Part shown: positions 8,661 through 17,542 of the stretch, one piece after another
Layout of the letters: every line of letters starts with the position of its first letter
Position numbering within the stretch: position 1 is the first letter of the stretch
Origin: an uncultured Tenacibaculum sp.
GTDB taxonomy: Bacteria > Bacteroidota > Bacteroidia > Flavobacteriales > Flavobacteriaceae
Length of the DNA: 64,000 nt
Assembly (NCBI RefSeq): GCF_947502995.1
Contig: NZ_CANNBW010000007.1
Location: 1 to 64,000, forward strand
Reading direction: 5' to 3'
Position numbers and translations under genes: made by a program
The notes under the pieces: generated by a model
The model's input: the letters and a program-made list of their open reading frames with translations, nothing else
Database searches by the model: none
What the model was told of the DNA's origin: nothing

Positions 8661-10520
8661 ATGAATTACCTTACTGTAGAAAATATTTCCAAAGCTTATG
8701 GAGAGCGCGTTTTGTTTGAAGATTTATCTTTTGGAATTAATAAAGATCAGAAAATAGCTTTTGTAGCTAAAAATGGAAGTGGTAAAACATCAATTTTAAA
8801 TATTGTTGCAGGAAAAGATACGCCAGATTCAGGTCAGGTTATCAGTAGAAAAGGAATTCATATTGCGTATTTATCTCAGGAACATAATTTTGATGCAAAT
8901 CAAACAATAGAAGAAACAATTTTCGCTACAGAAAATAAAATTCTTCCAATTATTCAGCAATACGAAGCAGCTTTACAAAATCCAGATGATGCCGAAGCTT
9001 ATCAAAAAGCATTCGATTTAATGGATCAACACAATGCATGGGATTTTGAAACACAATACAAGCAAATTTTATCGAAACTAAAGTTAGATAATCTACAACA
9101 AAAAGTAGGTTCACTTTCTGGAGGACAACGTAAACGTTTAGCTTTAGCAATTATCTTAATTAATAAACCAGATTTATTAATCTTAGATGAGCCAACCAAC
9201 CATTTAGATTTAGAAATGATTGAATGGTTAGAAGCATTCTTTTCTAGAGAAAAAATTACCTTATTCATGGTAACACACGATCGCTATTTTTTAGAGCGTG
9301 TGTGTAATGAGATTATTGAATTAGATAACGGACAGCTTTATAAATACAAAGGAAACTATTCGTATTATCTTCAGAATAAAGAAGAACGAAAAGCTTTAGA
9401 AGCGACAAATCTTAGTAAAGCAAAAAGTTTATATAAGAAAGAATTAGATTGGATGCGTCGTCAACCAAAAGCAAGAACGACAAAATCTAAATCTCGAATT
9501 GATGATTTTTTCGAAATTAAGCAAAAAGCACACCAGCGTAGAAAAGAACACGAAGTTCAGTTAGAAATTAATATGGAACGTTTGGGGAGCAAGATTGTAG
9601 AATTACATAAACTGAAAAAATCTTTTGATGAAAAAGTAATTCTAGATGGTTTTGAGTATGTGTTTAAAAAAGGAGAGCGTATTGGAATCATTGGAAAAAA
9701 CGGAACAGGAAAATCATCGTTCTTAAATATCTTAACGAAACAATTACCATTAGACGGCGGAAAAATTGTAGTTGGAGAAACGGTAAAGTTTGGATATTAC
9801 ACCCAAAAAGGAATCAATATTAAAGAAGGGCAGAAGGTCATTGAAGTGATTAAAGAGTTCGGTGAAGAAATTCCGTTAACGAAAGGAAGAAGAATTTCTG
9901 CTGCACAATTACTAGAACGATTTTTATTCGACAGAAAAAAGCAATACGATTTTGTAGAAAAGTTAAGTGGAGGAGAGCAGAAGCGTTTGTATTTGTGTGC
10001 GGTATTAATTCAGAATCCGAATTTCTTAATTCTCGATGAGCCAACAAACGATTTAGATGTGGTAACACTAAATGTTTTAGAAAACTTCTTATTAGATTAT
10101 CCTGGAAATTTAATGGTAGTTTCTCACGACCGCTATTTTATGGATAAAATTGTAGATTCTCTATTTGTTTTTAGAGGAAATGGAGTAGTGGAGAATTTCC
10201 CTGGGAATTACTCTGATTTTAGAGCTTATGAAGATTCTAAGACCCCAGAACCTAAAACAGAAAAGAAAGAAGCTGTAAAACGCGAAAAAACGCCTCAAAA
10301 AGGAAAATTAAGTTATAATGAGAAGCGTGAGTTCGGTGTTTTAGAGATTGATATTGAAAAACTGCAAAAGAAAAAAGAGCAAATCGAAGCACAATTTGCT
10401 AATGGAGAGATAGCTTCAGAAGATATTAACGATAAATCTGTAGAACTTCAACAAATCATAGAAGATTTAGAAACCAAAGAAGAGCGCTGGTTCGAACTAT
10501 CTATGAAAATGGAAGAGTAA
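8661..10520 (+). CDS. ABC-F family ATP-binding protein (Uup-like)
   Basis: Soluble duplicated ABC ATPase of 619 residues without membrane segments. The first nucleotide domain has Walker A (about 36-43, 'KNGSGKTS'), signature LSGGQRKR (152-159) and Walker B with LDEPTNHLD (175-183). The second has Walker A 'GKNGTGKSS' (345-353), signature LSGGEQKR (435-442) and LDEPTNDLD (458-466). A charged linker (about 240-300) joins them, and a basic/coiled-coil tail (about 525-619) resembles the Uup C-terminal domain. ABC-F proteins act on ribosomes or, for Uup, on DNA/ribosome-associated processes. The exact role cannot be fixed from sequence. Convergent with the next gene, 16 bases apart. Confidence 0.9.
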   Translation: MNYLTVENISKAYGERVLFEDLSFGINKDQKIAFVAKNGSGKTSILNIVAGKDTPDSGQVISRKGIHIAYLSQEHNFDANQTIEETIFATENKILPIIQQYEAALQNPDDAEAYQKAFDLMDQHNAWDFETQYKQILSKLKLDNLQQKVGSLSGGQRKRLALAIILINKPDLLILDEPTNHLDLEMIEWLEAFFSREKITLFMVTHDRYFLERVCNEIIELDNGQLYKYKGNYSYYLQNKEERKALEATNLSKAKSLYKKELDWMRRQPKARTTKSKSRIDDFFEIKQKAHQRRKEHEVQLEINMERLGSKIVELHKLKKSFDEKVILDGFEYVFKKGERIGIIGKNGTGKSSFLNILTKQLPLDGGKIVVGETVKFGYYTQKGINIKEGQKVIEVIKEFGEEIPLTKGRRISAAQLLERFLFDRKKQYDFVEKLSGGEQKRLYLCAVLIQNPNFLILDEPTNDLDVVTLNVLENFLLDYPGNLMVVSHDRYFMDKIVDSLFVFRGNGVVENFPGNYSDFRAYEDSKTPEPKTEKKEAVKREKTPQKGKLSYNEKREFGVLEIDIEKLQKKKEQIEAQFANGEIASEDINDKSVELQQIIEDLETKEERWFELSMKMEE

Positions 10521-10536
10521 AAGTGTAGAAGCTTTT

Positions 10537-11079
10537 TTAAATGAACTTTAGAATATTTTTGAGAATTAAAGTGTCTGCTTGATATTCACTGCCTAAGGTT
10601 TTTGTGATGTTTTCCTTTAATTTTTTGTATTCTTCAGTTGTTTTAAATTGTTTGAATTGTAGTGCTTTAAAACTTTGAAAATCTAGATAATTAAAACTTC
10701 GTTTACCAATATAATTTCCTTTGTGAAATTCTAAAAGAGTGTATTTTTGATCTTCTTTTTTACTTTGATATTCATTGTAATTATCTATTCTGATAAAACC
10801 AGAAAACCAGTCGCAATCAGTTTTACCTTTAAAAACATTTTTAAAAATCGATTTCAGTTTTAAATTAACTGTGTTTCCATCAAAGATTCGAATATCAGTA
10901 ACTTTTAGTTTTTCATTTTCCACAGAAAAATTACCAACATAACCTCTTGTTAAAGCAGTATTTGAAGAGTGGAATTTCTTTAATTTCGGATTTCCTTTAA
11001 AAAAACTCTCTAGTATATAATCTTTGATGTGATATGTTTCACCTTCAAAAATTAAAATATCTCCTATTTGCTTCGTCAT
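10537..11079 (-). CDS. Hypothetical protein
   Basis: 180 residues, no signal peptide or membrane segment, lysine- and phenylalanine-rich, apparently a mixed alpha/beta cytoplasmic protein. I recognise no family. It is the last gene of a three-gene set (starts at 12390, 11648 and 11079) with gaps of 13 and 8 bases, so it is probably cotranscribed with the lipoprotein gene upstream. It ends 16 bases from the convergent ABC-F gene with no hairpin between them. Confidence 0.65.
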   Translation of the reverse strand: MTKQIGDILIFEGETYHIKDYILESFFKGNPKLKKFHSSNTALTRGYVGNFSVENEKLKVTDIRIFDGNTVNLKLKSIFKNVFKGKTDCDWFSGFIRIDNYNEYQSKKEDQKYTLLEFHKGNYIGKRSFNYLDFQSFKALQFKQFKTTEEYKKLKENITKTLGSEYQADTLILKNILKFI

Positions 11080-11087
11080 TTACAACG

Positions 11088-11648
11088 TTACTTTTTCAAT
11101 AATTTGATAAGAGGTTCACGATAATCAAAATCCTTTTCATTGAAGTAAACTCTGTTTTTAGCAAAGTCAAAATTCACAAAAAGCTCAGCATGATCTTCTT
11201 CATTTTCTAAGAAAATTTTAAATCTACTTTTATTGTCATGATAATTCGGAGGTTCTTGATTTAGATTGGCACAGGTAAATGTTTGTGTGTCTTTTAAAAC
11301 AAGGTTTGTATTGTTCAGTTCATATTTGTCAGACAAAAACTGTAATAAAGCATCGCTTTCTTTTCCTTTAGAAACAAACTGAATTCCTTCTTTTAAAAAC
11401 ATATTTTTAGGTTCACCATTCACAAAACCAGGAGGAATATCTTTTTTTAAACGAATTGTAATTCCAATTTTTTCTTTATTTAAAATTGCACTAACTGTGT
11501 ATTCAAAATAAGTATTCGCCTCTTGACGATCAGTAATTGAAAGTGGAATGTCAATAAATCCCTCAGTAGATTGTAAGTTTGTAATATCAATAATTTTCTG
11601 ACTACTTTTTTGTCCTAAAGTAAGTATAGATAGCAATAAATTTTTCAT
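11088..11648 (-). CDS. Hypothetical protein, possibly exported
   Basis: 186 residues. The N-terminus 'MKNLLLSILTLGQKS' is hydrophobic but short and has no clear cleavage site, so export is uncertain. The body is predicted beta-rich ('YFEYTVSAIL', 'FKIFLENEEDHAELFVNFDF'). Family not recognised. It lies between a DUF2846-type lipoprotein and another unknown in an apparent operon. Confidence 0.6.
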   Translation of the reverse strand: MKNLLLSILTLGQKSSQKIIDITNLQSTEGFIDIPLSITDRQEANTYFEYTVSAILNKEKIGITIRLKKDIPPGFVNGEPKNMFLKEGIQFVSKGKESDALLQFLSDKYELNNTNLVLKDTQTFTCANLNQEPPNYHDNKSRFKIFLENEEDHAELFVNFDFAKNRVYFNEKDFDYREPLIKLLKK

Positions 11649-11661
11649 TTTTCTTTTCGAG

Positions 11662-12390
11662 TTAATTTTTCATTTTTTCAAATTCCTCAATTGCTTTATG
11701 GTTTTCCATAAGGTTCAATTCTGGTTTTCCAGCAAATACACCAAGTCCAACAGAGCATCTCACAAAATATTCTTGTCCTCTTTTAACATCTAAAACAATA
11801 GAATCTTTTGTATCTATTTTAGCCCAGAATTTATGTTTTCTGAAATCAGTGATGGTTAATTCACACTTTTCTCCGTTTCTAACTCTACAAACTACAGAAT
11901 CTTTATTTACTCGAATTTTATACCCAATAAGAGAACCTATTACAAGTGAAGGTCTATAAAAATAAACTTTTGCGTAATCGGCATTTATTGGAAGTCGAGA
12001 TTTGTTACGTTCCTTGAATTCTTGTACAATAGGCGAGAGTTTTTCAGCGTCAAAATTTCTATAAATTTTTGCTTTAAGACGATAACATGTACTTCCAAAA
12101 TTAGGATCTTTTAATTCTATAATTTCTATGATATTTCCACCTGCTTTTCTAGCAGCAATTTTGGCGTCGTTCATTACTTTATTATAGTCACAATCTACAG
12201 TAAATCCACTATCACCAATTTTAAGATCACCAATAAAAATAGATCTTTCAGGAAGTTTACCTTTTTCTAAAATAATTATTTCTTGAGTTTTTTCTAATGC
12301 ATTAAAACTCGTATTACTAATTGTTGATTTAATTCTTGTTGAACACGAATAAAGCATCAATACTAATAATACAAAAACTGTATTTTTCAT
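11662..12390 (-). CDS. Lipoprotein with DUF2846-like domain
   Basis: 242 residues with a lipoprotein signal peptide (lipobox LYSC, Cys16). The first half includes 'AARKAGGNIIEI', as in proteins that look up YbjQ/DUF4156-type folds. The second half ('KVYFYRPS...GYKIRVNKD...GEKCELTI...VKRGQEYFVRC') matches the DUF2846 pattern, a beta-sandwich common in small Bacteroidetes and proteobacterial lipoproteins. Probably anchored in the outer membrane. Function unknown. First gene of the 12390-10537 set. Confidence 0.6.
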   Translation of the reverse strand: MKNTVFVLLVLMLYSCSTRIKSTISNTSFNALEKTQEIIILEKGKLPERSIFIGDLKIGDSGFTVDCDYNKVMNDAKIAARKAGGNIIEIIELKDPNFGSTCYRLKAKIYRNFDAEKLSPIVQEFKERNKSRLPINADYAKVYFYRPSLVIGSLIGYKIRVNKDSVVCRVRNGEKCELTITDFRKHKFWAKIDTKDSIVLDVKRGQEYFVRCSVGLGVFAGKPELNLMENHKAIEEFEKMKN

Positions 12391-12590
12391 AGTTTTTACT
12401 AATGATTGTTCTGGTTTTTAGAAAAATAAAAAGGAACAGGAGGATTAAACTATTTCTTTATCTTTTTTCATGGTTAAAAGTAGAAAAATAAAGACGTACA
12501 AACAAAAAAGTAATTATGATTTCACTTTTTGAAAATAAGAGTATTCGATTTCATCTTTTTTGATGCCTAATTTCTTTCAATTTTCATTTG

Positions 12591-13061
12591 TTACTTTTTA
12601 TATAGTTCACCATTTTGATTGTAAATATTAACCATGTTAAAAGCTTCTACGCTTGATCCGTTTTTATTTAGTAAATCTAATTTTTCTTTAGCTTCAGTAA
12701 GTGTAGGAATATGACCTTTTTCGATATACCACATTACAGCTTTGTGTCCTTCTATTTCGTTAGACCATTTTTTTCGGTTTTTAAGAAAATAACTATGAAC
12801 AGTTTTATAAGTATAATCGCGTAAAAAGTCATAGTTTTCCCAAACAGACATGTTAACAAAGATTAGTTTGTCTTCGTAAGGAGTTTCTATATCTGTTGCA
12901 TTTTCGCCACTTTCATCTTTAAGTCTCCAAACAAAGCCTTCACTTTCTTCAGCAAGCAAATTCACAGGAGCAAGAAAATCTCTAAATTCTTTAATGATTG
13001 GAGAGTCTAACTCATCTTTTAGTTTAATAATGTTGAACTGAGCAAGGTGTTTCGTATTCAT
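12591..13061 (-). CDS. DUF3291 domain-containing protein
   Basis: 156-residue soluble protein. The sequence order 'LAQFNI', 'GFVWRLKDESG', 'VNMSVWENYDFLRDYTY' and 'WYIEKGHIPTLTEAKEKLDLL' matches the DUF3291 family, a monooxygenase-like ferredoxin fold domain of unknown function. The typical length (about 150) is preserved. It stands alone on the minus strand with 200 bases on its 3' side. Confidence 0.65.
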   Translation of the reverse strand: MNTKHLAQFNIIKLKDELDSPIIKEFRDFLAPVNLLAEESEGFVWRLKDESGENATDIETPYEDKLIFVNMSVWENYDFLRDYTYKTVHSYFLKNRKKWSNEIEGHKAVMWYIEKGHIPTLTEAKEKLDLLNKNGSSVEAFNMVNIYNQNGELYKK

Positions 13062-13400
13062 AGTTTTAATAGGAATAGTGTTTATTAGGTTTTTTTTAAA
13101 AGAAAAAACAATACTATATTTTGATAAAAATACTAAACTTCAGAAAGAGAAAAATCCCCTGATTAGGGGATTTTTATAAATGTTTTTAAAATTTCATGTA
13201 TAGTATTTCAGTATTTAATGAACGAAAAATTAGCTTCTATCCCTTTTTTTAAAAAGTTAACGTATTAATTACTGAACTTTATAATGTGATCGAAATTAAA
13301 ATATTTGATTAAGTAGCTACCATTCATTTTTATCACAGAGGTAGAATCCGAAAAACCTTTATAAATAGAGTAGGAAACCAATTTTTAATAAAAACGAATT
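13062..13400. other. Divergent intergenic region with terminator-like hairpin
   Basis: This 339-base AT-rich gap separates the minus-strand DUF3291 gene from the plus-strand inclusion-body gene, so both promoters should lie here. I found no full TTG-N19-TAnnTTTG match. The only conspicuous element is the perfect hairpin at 13151-13174 (separate entry). Confidence 0.5.
13151..13174. terminator. Hairpin with A/T flanks between divergent genes
   Basis: AAAATCCCCT (13151-13160), GATT loop, AGGGGATTTT (13165-13174), with T's or A's on both sides. It looks like a bidirectional terminator, yet it lies between two divergent start regions where no transcript should end. It may be a remnant of a lost gene or a leader element. 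Confidence 0.4.
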
Positions 13401-13970
13401 ATGGCAACAATAGATATTTTATGTGTAATAGACACTAATGGTTTAATGAAAAAAGGCTTAAAGCCAGGAACTCTTGATAATCCTACAGGTTTAGGTGGTT
13501 GGAGTGACTCAGATTCATTTGTATTTATGATTTGTGATGGGCAGTATGCTTGCAATAATCAAGGAAAATCAGAGTTATCAATTAAAGCAAATATTGGAGA
13601 TACTTTACGTTGGACAATAACAGATCCATCTACAGGTTTAATTTCAGGTCAACAGAATAAATCTTTCAGTTGTATTTTATATAAATTTAAAAGTGCTGGA
13701 ATAAATAAACAAATTACAGATCCTGTTTTAAAGTCTACACCAGCACTTACATATTATAACAGTTTGAACTCAGCAACAACTCCTTCAGCAGGAGCTTACA
13801 TGTGCTCTTCTTGGACTAGTTCTGTCTTATCATTAGGAAGTAATATTCAGTATGACTGGTCTTTTCAAGTAATAGATAATTTTTCTGGAGATGTAGTAGG
13901 TTATTATACTTGGGATCCTTTTATTAATGTTCAAGAAGCTGCAATAGGAGCAGAAGTTGAAGCATTATAG
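13401..13970 (+). CDS. PixA/AidA inclusion-body family protein
   Basis: 189-residue soluble protein starting 'MATIDILCVIDTNG', the characteristic opening of the inclusion body protein family (PixA of Xenorhabdus, AidA of Ralstonia). The remaining pattern fits the family: 'SDSDSFVFMICDG', 'IKANIGDTLRW', 'YYTWDPFI' near the C-terminus. It has no signal peptide. In other bacteria these proteins are made in large amounts late in growth or under quorum control and may form cytoplasmic inclusions. The role here is unknown. It is a monocistronic gene bounded by a strong terminator at 13995-14027. Confidence 0.75.
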   Translation: MATIDILCVIDTNGLMKKGLKPGTLDNPTGLGGWSDSDSFVFMICDGQYACNNQGKSELSIKANIGDTLRWTITDPSTGLISGQQNKSFSCILYKFKSAGINKQITDPVLKSTPALTYYNSLNSATTPSAGAYMCSSWTSSVLSLGSNIQYDWSFQVIDNFSGDVVGYYTWDPFINVQEAAIGAEVEAL

Positions 13971-13994
13971 ATAATTGATAAAATTGTTTGTTTA

Positions 13995-14027
13995 AAAACG
14001 GTTTAGCTTTAAAACTAAACCGTTTTT
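13995..14027. terminator. Bidirectional terminator between converging genes
   Basis: AAAACGGTTTAG (13995-14006) pairs with CTAAACCGTTTT (14015-14026) across an 8-base loop, with A's before and T's after. It serves the inclusion-body gene and can serve the convergent VOC gene. Confidence 0.8.
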
Positions 14028-14048
14028 AAGCAAACTTTATCTATCGGC

Positions 14049-14456
14049 TTAGAAAATCTCTTCTTCGTTTTTAAAACTCTTAAATTCGATCGGATTGTTA
14101 CTGAAATCTAAAACAAACATAGTTTTCTGTTCACCACGAGTTCCTGCATATCTTGTTTGTGGTGGTATAATAAATTCAATATTGTGAGATTGTAATGCAT
14201 TTTTAATGAATTCAAACTCATGATCTTTTACAATACAACCAAAATGAGGAATTGGAACTTTTACATTATCCACTTTTCCACAGTAATCCAATTCCGGAAT
14301 ATTTTTAGAAATATGAGCAGACAATTGATGTCCGAAAAAATCAAAATCAATCCAATATTCGGTTTGCCGTCCGATAGTACAGTTTAAAATTTCATGATAA
14401 AATTCATGTGTACTTTGAATATCTTTAACTTTAAATGCAAAATGGAATCTGTTCAT
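14049..14456 (-). CDS. VOC (glyoxalase/dioxygenase) family protein
   Basis: 135 residues with the vicinal-oxygen-chelate fold pattern: 'FHFAFKVKDIQSTHEFYHEIL' at the N-terminus (candidate metal His4 or His14), 'IDFDFFGHQLSAH', 'HFGCIVKDHEFEFIKNAL' and the C-terminal 'FVLDFSNNPIEFKSF' with Glu as ligand. One VOC module pair is present, so it probably works as a dimer. It starts 2 bases after the dehydrogenase ends, so the two are cotranscribed. A metabolic role alongside 2-hydroxyacid reduction is an inference. Confidence 0.75.
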   Translation of the reverse strand: MNRFHFAFKVKDIQSTHEFYHEILNCTIGRQTEYWIDFDFFGHQLSAHISKNIPELDYCGKVDNVKVPIPHFGCIVKDHEFEFIKNALQSHNIEFIIPPQTRYAGTRGEQKTMFVLDFSNNPIEFKSFKNEEEIF

Positions 14457-14458
14457 AA

Positions 14459-15388
14459 TTAATATCCTTTTTCTATTGAAACTACATTAATGAGTTCTTT
14501 TTCGTTTAACAAGTTTTTGTAATTGGTAACCACAATATCCGAAGCTGTTTCAATATTGGTGATAGCAGCAATATGTGGTGTTATGTTAATATTCTTGTGT
14601 TCCCAAAATGGGTGATTCTCAGGTAAAGGTTCAGTTCGAAAAACATCGAGTAAAGCACCTGATAAATGTTGATTGTTTAATAACGTAAGTAAATCATTTT
14701 CAACTAAATGTTCTCCGCGTCCAACATTAATTAAATATCCATTTTTATTTAGTTGTGAAAGATGTTTAAGATTTAGAATATTTTCTGTTGCTGAAGTTAA
14801 TGGTAGAATATTGATTAAAACATCTATGTTTTTTAGTACATCAGCCAAACCTTCATTTCCATGAAAACAAGTCACATTTTGTAATGTTTTTTCTGATCTC
14901 GACCAAGCCTTTACTGTAAATCCAACTTGCGCTAATTTTGTAGCAACATGAGTTCCGATTTTCCCTAAACCTAAAATTCCAATGCTAGTATTTTGAATAG
15001 TTTTATACGGTTTTTGTTGCCATTGCTTTTCTTTTTGAGCTTTCTGATATTCAGCAAAACGTTTTAAATGAGATAAAACACCTGTTAAAATAAACTCGAA
15101 CATATCTTCAGACAATCGATTATCTACAATTCTTGTTACTGTACAATTTGAAGCTAAATCCTGACTTTGAATTATGTGTTCTACTGAAGCTCCGACAGAT
15201 TGTACGACTTTTACATTTGGAAATTGTGCTAAACTATTTGGCTCAGGTTTCCAACACAAAGCAAAAGTAACAGCTTTTGAATCAGTTACATTTGGATAAA
15301 TCTCAATAGCAGTATCTGGCAACTTAGTTTGTAAAGTTTCTTGCCAAGGTTTCGGATCTTTATTGTTAAAACAGATTACAATGCTCAT
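14459..15388 (-). CDS. D-2-hydroxyacid dehydrogenase (glyoxylate/hydroxypyruvate reductase A-like)
   Basis: 309-residue NAD(P)-dependent dehydrogenase. Rossmann motif GLGKIG (140-145) follows 'NTSIGI', with an R-S-E-K patch after the second strand ('AWSRSEK') that suggests NADPH preference. The catalytic Arg is in 'INVGRG', the Glu near 'TEPLPENHP' and the His in 'ITPHIAA', as in the GhrA subgroup. Expected reaction: reduction of glyoxylate, hydroxypyruvate or a similar 2-oxoacid. Divergent from an Lrp-type regulator 80-107 bases away, which makes that regulator a plausible controller. Confidence 0.85.
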   Translation of the reverse strand: MSIVICFNNKDPKPWQETLQTKLPDTAIEIYPNVTDSKAVTFALCWKPEPNSLAQFPNVKVVQSVGASVEHIIQSQDLASNCTVTRIVDNRLSEDMFEFILTGVLSHLKRFAEYQKAQKEKQWQQKPYKTIQNTSIGILGLGKIGTHVATKLAQVGFTVKAWSRSEKTLQNVTCFHGNEGLADVLKNIDVLINILPLTSATENILNLKHLSQLNKNGYLINVGRGEHLVENDLLTLLNNQHLSGALLDVFRTEPLPENHPFWEHKNINITPHIAAITNIETASDIVVTNYKNLLNEKELINVVSIEKGY

Positions 15389-15494
15389 CTTCTTTTTTTA
15401 CAAATTTCTAATTTTTAGGATAGTTGTAAAAATGTAATCATTTGTGTTTTTGTAAATTTACTTCTGAATGATGTGTAATTTTAAAGATTTACTT

Positions 15495-15917
15495 ATGATT
15501 GATAATATAGATGCGCAAATTTTAAAAGCTTTAGAAAAAGATGCACGACTTTCTTTTGCGGAAATAGGACGTTTAATTAATCTATCTGCATCTGCGGCAA
15601 GAGAACGTATTTTAAAAATGGAAGATGTAGGTTTAATTAAAAAATACACGATTGAAATTGATCATTCTCAATTGGGCTACGATTTAGAGGTGTTTATTTT
15701 GGTAAAAGTGTTTCACGGAAAACTTCGTTCGTTTTTAGATGCAATTCCAACGATCCCAGAAATTAAAAAAGCACACAGAATTACTGGAAATCAGAACTTA
15801 CATGTAAAAGCAATGCTTAAAAACCAGTTGCACTTACAACAATTAATTGATCAATTAATGCCATTTGGTGATACACATACCTTGTTGGTATTATCGGATG
15901 TATTGGAGAAAAAATAA
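15495..15917 (+). CDS. Lrp/AsnC family transcriptional regulator
   Basis: About 140 residues. The N-terminal winged helix-turn-helix reads 'DAQILKALEKDARLSFAEIGRLINLSASAARERI', and the C-terminal RAM ligand-binding half contains 'GYDLEVFILVKV' and 'HRITGNQNLHVKAML' with the family's conserved G-N/D-L turn. An upstream in-frame ATG at 15468 would add nine residues, but 15495 matches the normal Lrp start. Lrp proteins bind DNA as octamers and sense amino acids. The divergent dehydrogenase operon is the obvious target, and the nearby aminotransferase (16398-17507) hints at an amino-acid effector. Confidence 0.85.
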   Translation: MIDNIDAQILKALEKDARLSFAEIGRLINLSASAARERILKMEDVGLIKKYTIEIDHSQLGYDLEVFILVKVFHGKLRSFLDAIPTIPEIKKAHRITGNQNLHVKAMLKNQLHLQQLIDQLMPFGDTHTLLVLSDVLEKK

Positions 15918-15947
15918 TTGACTCCGTTTGGTTTAACAATAGTGCTT

Positions 15948-16328
15948 TTATCTTTTATTCAATTCGTATTCTAATAGTTCTTTAAAATATGTATTGTCTC
16001 CAAAATAATAAGACTCAATAAAATCAACAACAGCTTCTTCATTTTCAAAATCAAGGCTAAAATCTCCAGGTCCTGGACCTGGAACCCAATTTGAACAAAC
16101 CAATTGATATTGATTTTTTAAAAACCAGAGCATTAGAGCTGGGCAATCAGATGAAATTTCTGATTTAGTTTTACCATCATTATCCAATATTATAGCGGGA
16201 ATCGTAGAATAATTTGGAATTGAATTTCCTAGAATTTCTGGTTTCTTAATAATGAAGCATCTTTTATGATTACAGGTGAGATGAAGCCCTTGAGCTTCAA
16301 GTTTTTCTATATTATTTTTACTTAACAA
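15948..16328 (-). CDS. Hypothetical protein with TTG start
   Basis: 126 residues, no signal peptide, with paired Cys residues ('LTCNHKRCFII', 'SSDCPALML') and a 'NWVPGPGPGDF' turn. The sequence looks like a real small soluble protein but I do not recognise a family. No ATG lies near the N-terminus; the TTG at 16328 is the best start. It ends 31 bases from the convergent Lrp gene. Confidence 0.5.
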   Translation of the reverse strand: MLSKNNIEKLEAQGLHLTCNHKRCFIIKKPEILGNSIPNYSTIPAIILDNDGKTKSEISSDCPALMLWFLKNQYQLVCSNWVPGPGPGDFSLDFENEEAVVDFIESYYFGDNTYFKELLEYELNKR

Positions 16329-16355
16329 TTTTATTTTTGAGTTTTGGCTTTATGT

Positions 16356-16382
16356 GTCACTTCGATTAGAGTCGAGAAGTGA
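16356..16382. repeat. Degenerate copy of a dispersed palindromic repeat
   Basis: GTCACTTCGATTAGAGTCGA at 16356-16375 and the bases after it resemble the left half of the longer palindrome at 53177-53253 (GTCACTTCGAGCACAGTCGA). It lies between the hypothetical gene starting at 16328 and the aminotransferase end at 16398. Such TTCGAnnnnAGTCGAG elements are widespread intergenic repeats in Flavobacteriia. Confidence 0.5.
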
Positions 16383-16397
16383 ATATATAATATTTCA

Positions 16398-17507
16398 TCA
16401 ATTAGTTTTCAAATAATGATCTAAAACCGCTATAATTTCAGCGAAATTAGCCCTTCCAAATCCTATTCTTATGTATTTACCTTCGTATTCAAACATTTCC
16501 GAAGGAACGGTCATAATTCCAGTTTCTTTTACCAGTATATTACTAAATTCTAAAGCAGAATTATCAATATTAAGCTGTACAAAAGATGTAGAGCCTGCTT
16601 TTGGCGGAACAAAGTTTGTGATTACTTCTTGCTGATCAACAAACTCACTAAAAACAGTAATATTACTATTGATTTTTTTAAGATTTGGCTCTAAAAACGA
16701 GTTGATATTATTCAAAGCCATTATGGATAAAATTTCACTAGGCGCACTATTACAAATACTTAGGTAATCTTTAAAAGCTACAACTTTCTGTAAAAAAGAT
16801 TTGTCTTGACTTACTAGCCAACCTGTTCGTAAACCAGCTAAACCAAAAGTTTTTGATGTTCCCCAAAGACTAATCCCTTTTTCGTAAAGATCACAAATGG
16901 GGTGTAATTCTTCAGTATCACCATGAATCAATTTATGATACATTTCATCTGAAAAGATATAGATATCGTGCTTTCTAGCAATAGCAACTATTTCGTTTAG
17001 TTGATGTTTGGTTAAATAACTTCCTGTAGGATTATGCGGGAAATTTAGAATAATCAGTTTGGTGTTTTTCTGAATGAGTTTTTCTAAATCTTCCGTGTTG
17101 AAAGTCCAATCTTCAGAATTAGGTTTCCAAAATGAAAGTTCACAATGAATAGATTTCACCACTTCTGATAACGATTGGTAACATGGTGAAACTGTAATAG
17201 CATGATCTGTTGCATTTAATAAAACATTCATACTGATGAAATTTAATTCACCAGGTGTTGCCACGACAACATTTTCTATAGAATTTAAATTGTAATGTTG
17301 GAGTATAGCTTCTCGTAAAAGTGGATTGCCTTCACTTTCAGTATATCCTAATTTTAAATTTTCCCAAAGTTTTAGTTCTTCATTAGAAGCGTTTTCTAGT
17401 ATATAATTCAATTCATAACCGTCGCAATCAGAACTAGATAGTAAATACTTTGCCGTAAACTCATGTTGTGCAAAATAACGCTCGAGTTTAAAATCGTTTA
17501 TTTTCAT
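16398..17507 (-). CDS. PLP-dependent aminotransferase, class I/II
   Basis: 369 residues with the fold-type I aminotransferase pattern: 'NFPHNPTG' (Asn159 region), 'IFSDEMY' (Asp187 contacting the pyridine nitrogen), 'WGTSKTFGLAGLRTGW' with Schiff-base Lys219, and a C-terminal 'IRIGFGR' with the substrate-carboxylate Arg. Length is slightly shorter than typical (about 390-400). It resembles the MalY/capreomycidine-synthase-like branch rather than a classic aspartate aminotransferase. Substrate unknown. Followed 69 bases downstream by a hypothetical gene. Confidence 0.85.
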   Translation of the reverse strand: MKINDFKLERYFAQHEFTAKYLLSSSDCDGYELNYILENASNEELKLWENLKLGYTESEGNPLLREAILQHYNLNSIENVVVATPGELNFISMNVLLNATDHAITVSPCYQSLSEVVKSIHCELSFWKPNSEDWTFNTEDLEKLIQKNTKLIILNFPHNPTGSYLTKHQLNEIVAIARKHDIYIFSDEMYHKLIHGDTEELHPICDLYEKGISLWGTSKTFGLAGLRTGWLVSQDKSFLQKVVAFKDYLSICNSAPSEILSIMALNNINSFLEPNLKKINSNITVFSEFVDQQEVITNFVPPKAGSTSFVQLNIDNSALEFSNILVKETGIMTVPSEMFEYEGKYIRIGFGRANFAEIIAVLDHYLKTN

Positions 17508-17542
17508 AGGTTAAAAATCCTTTCCAATAATATTATAAAAAA

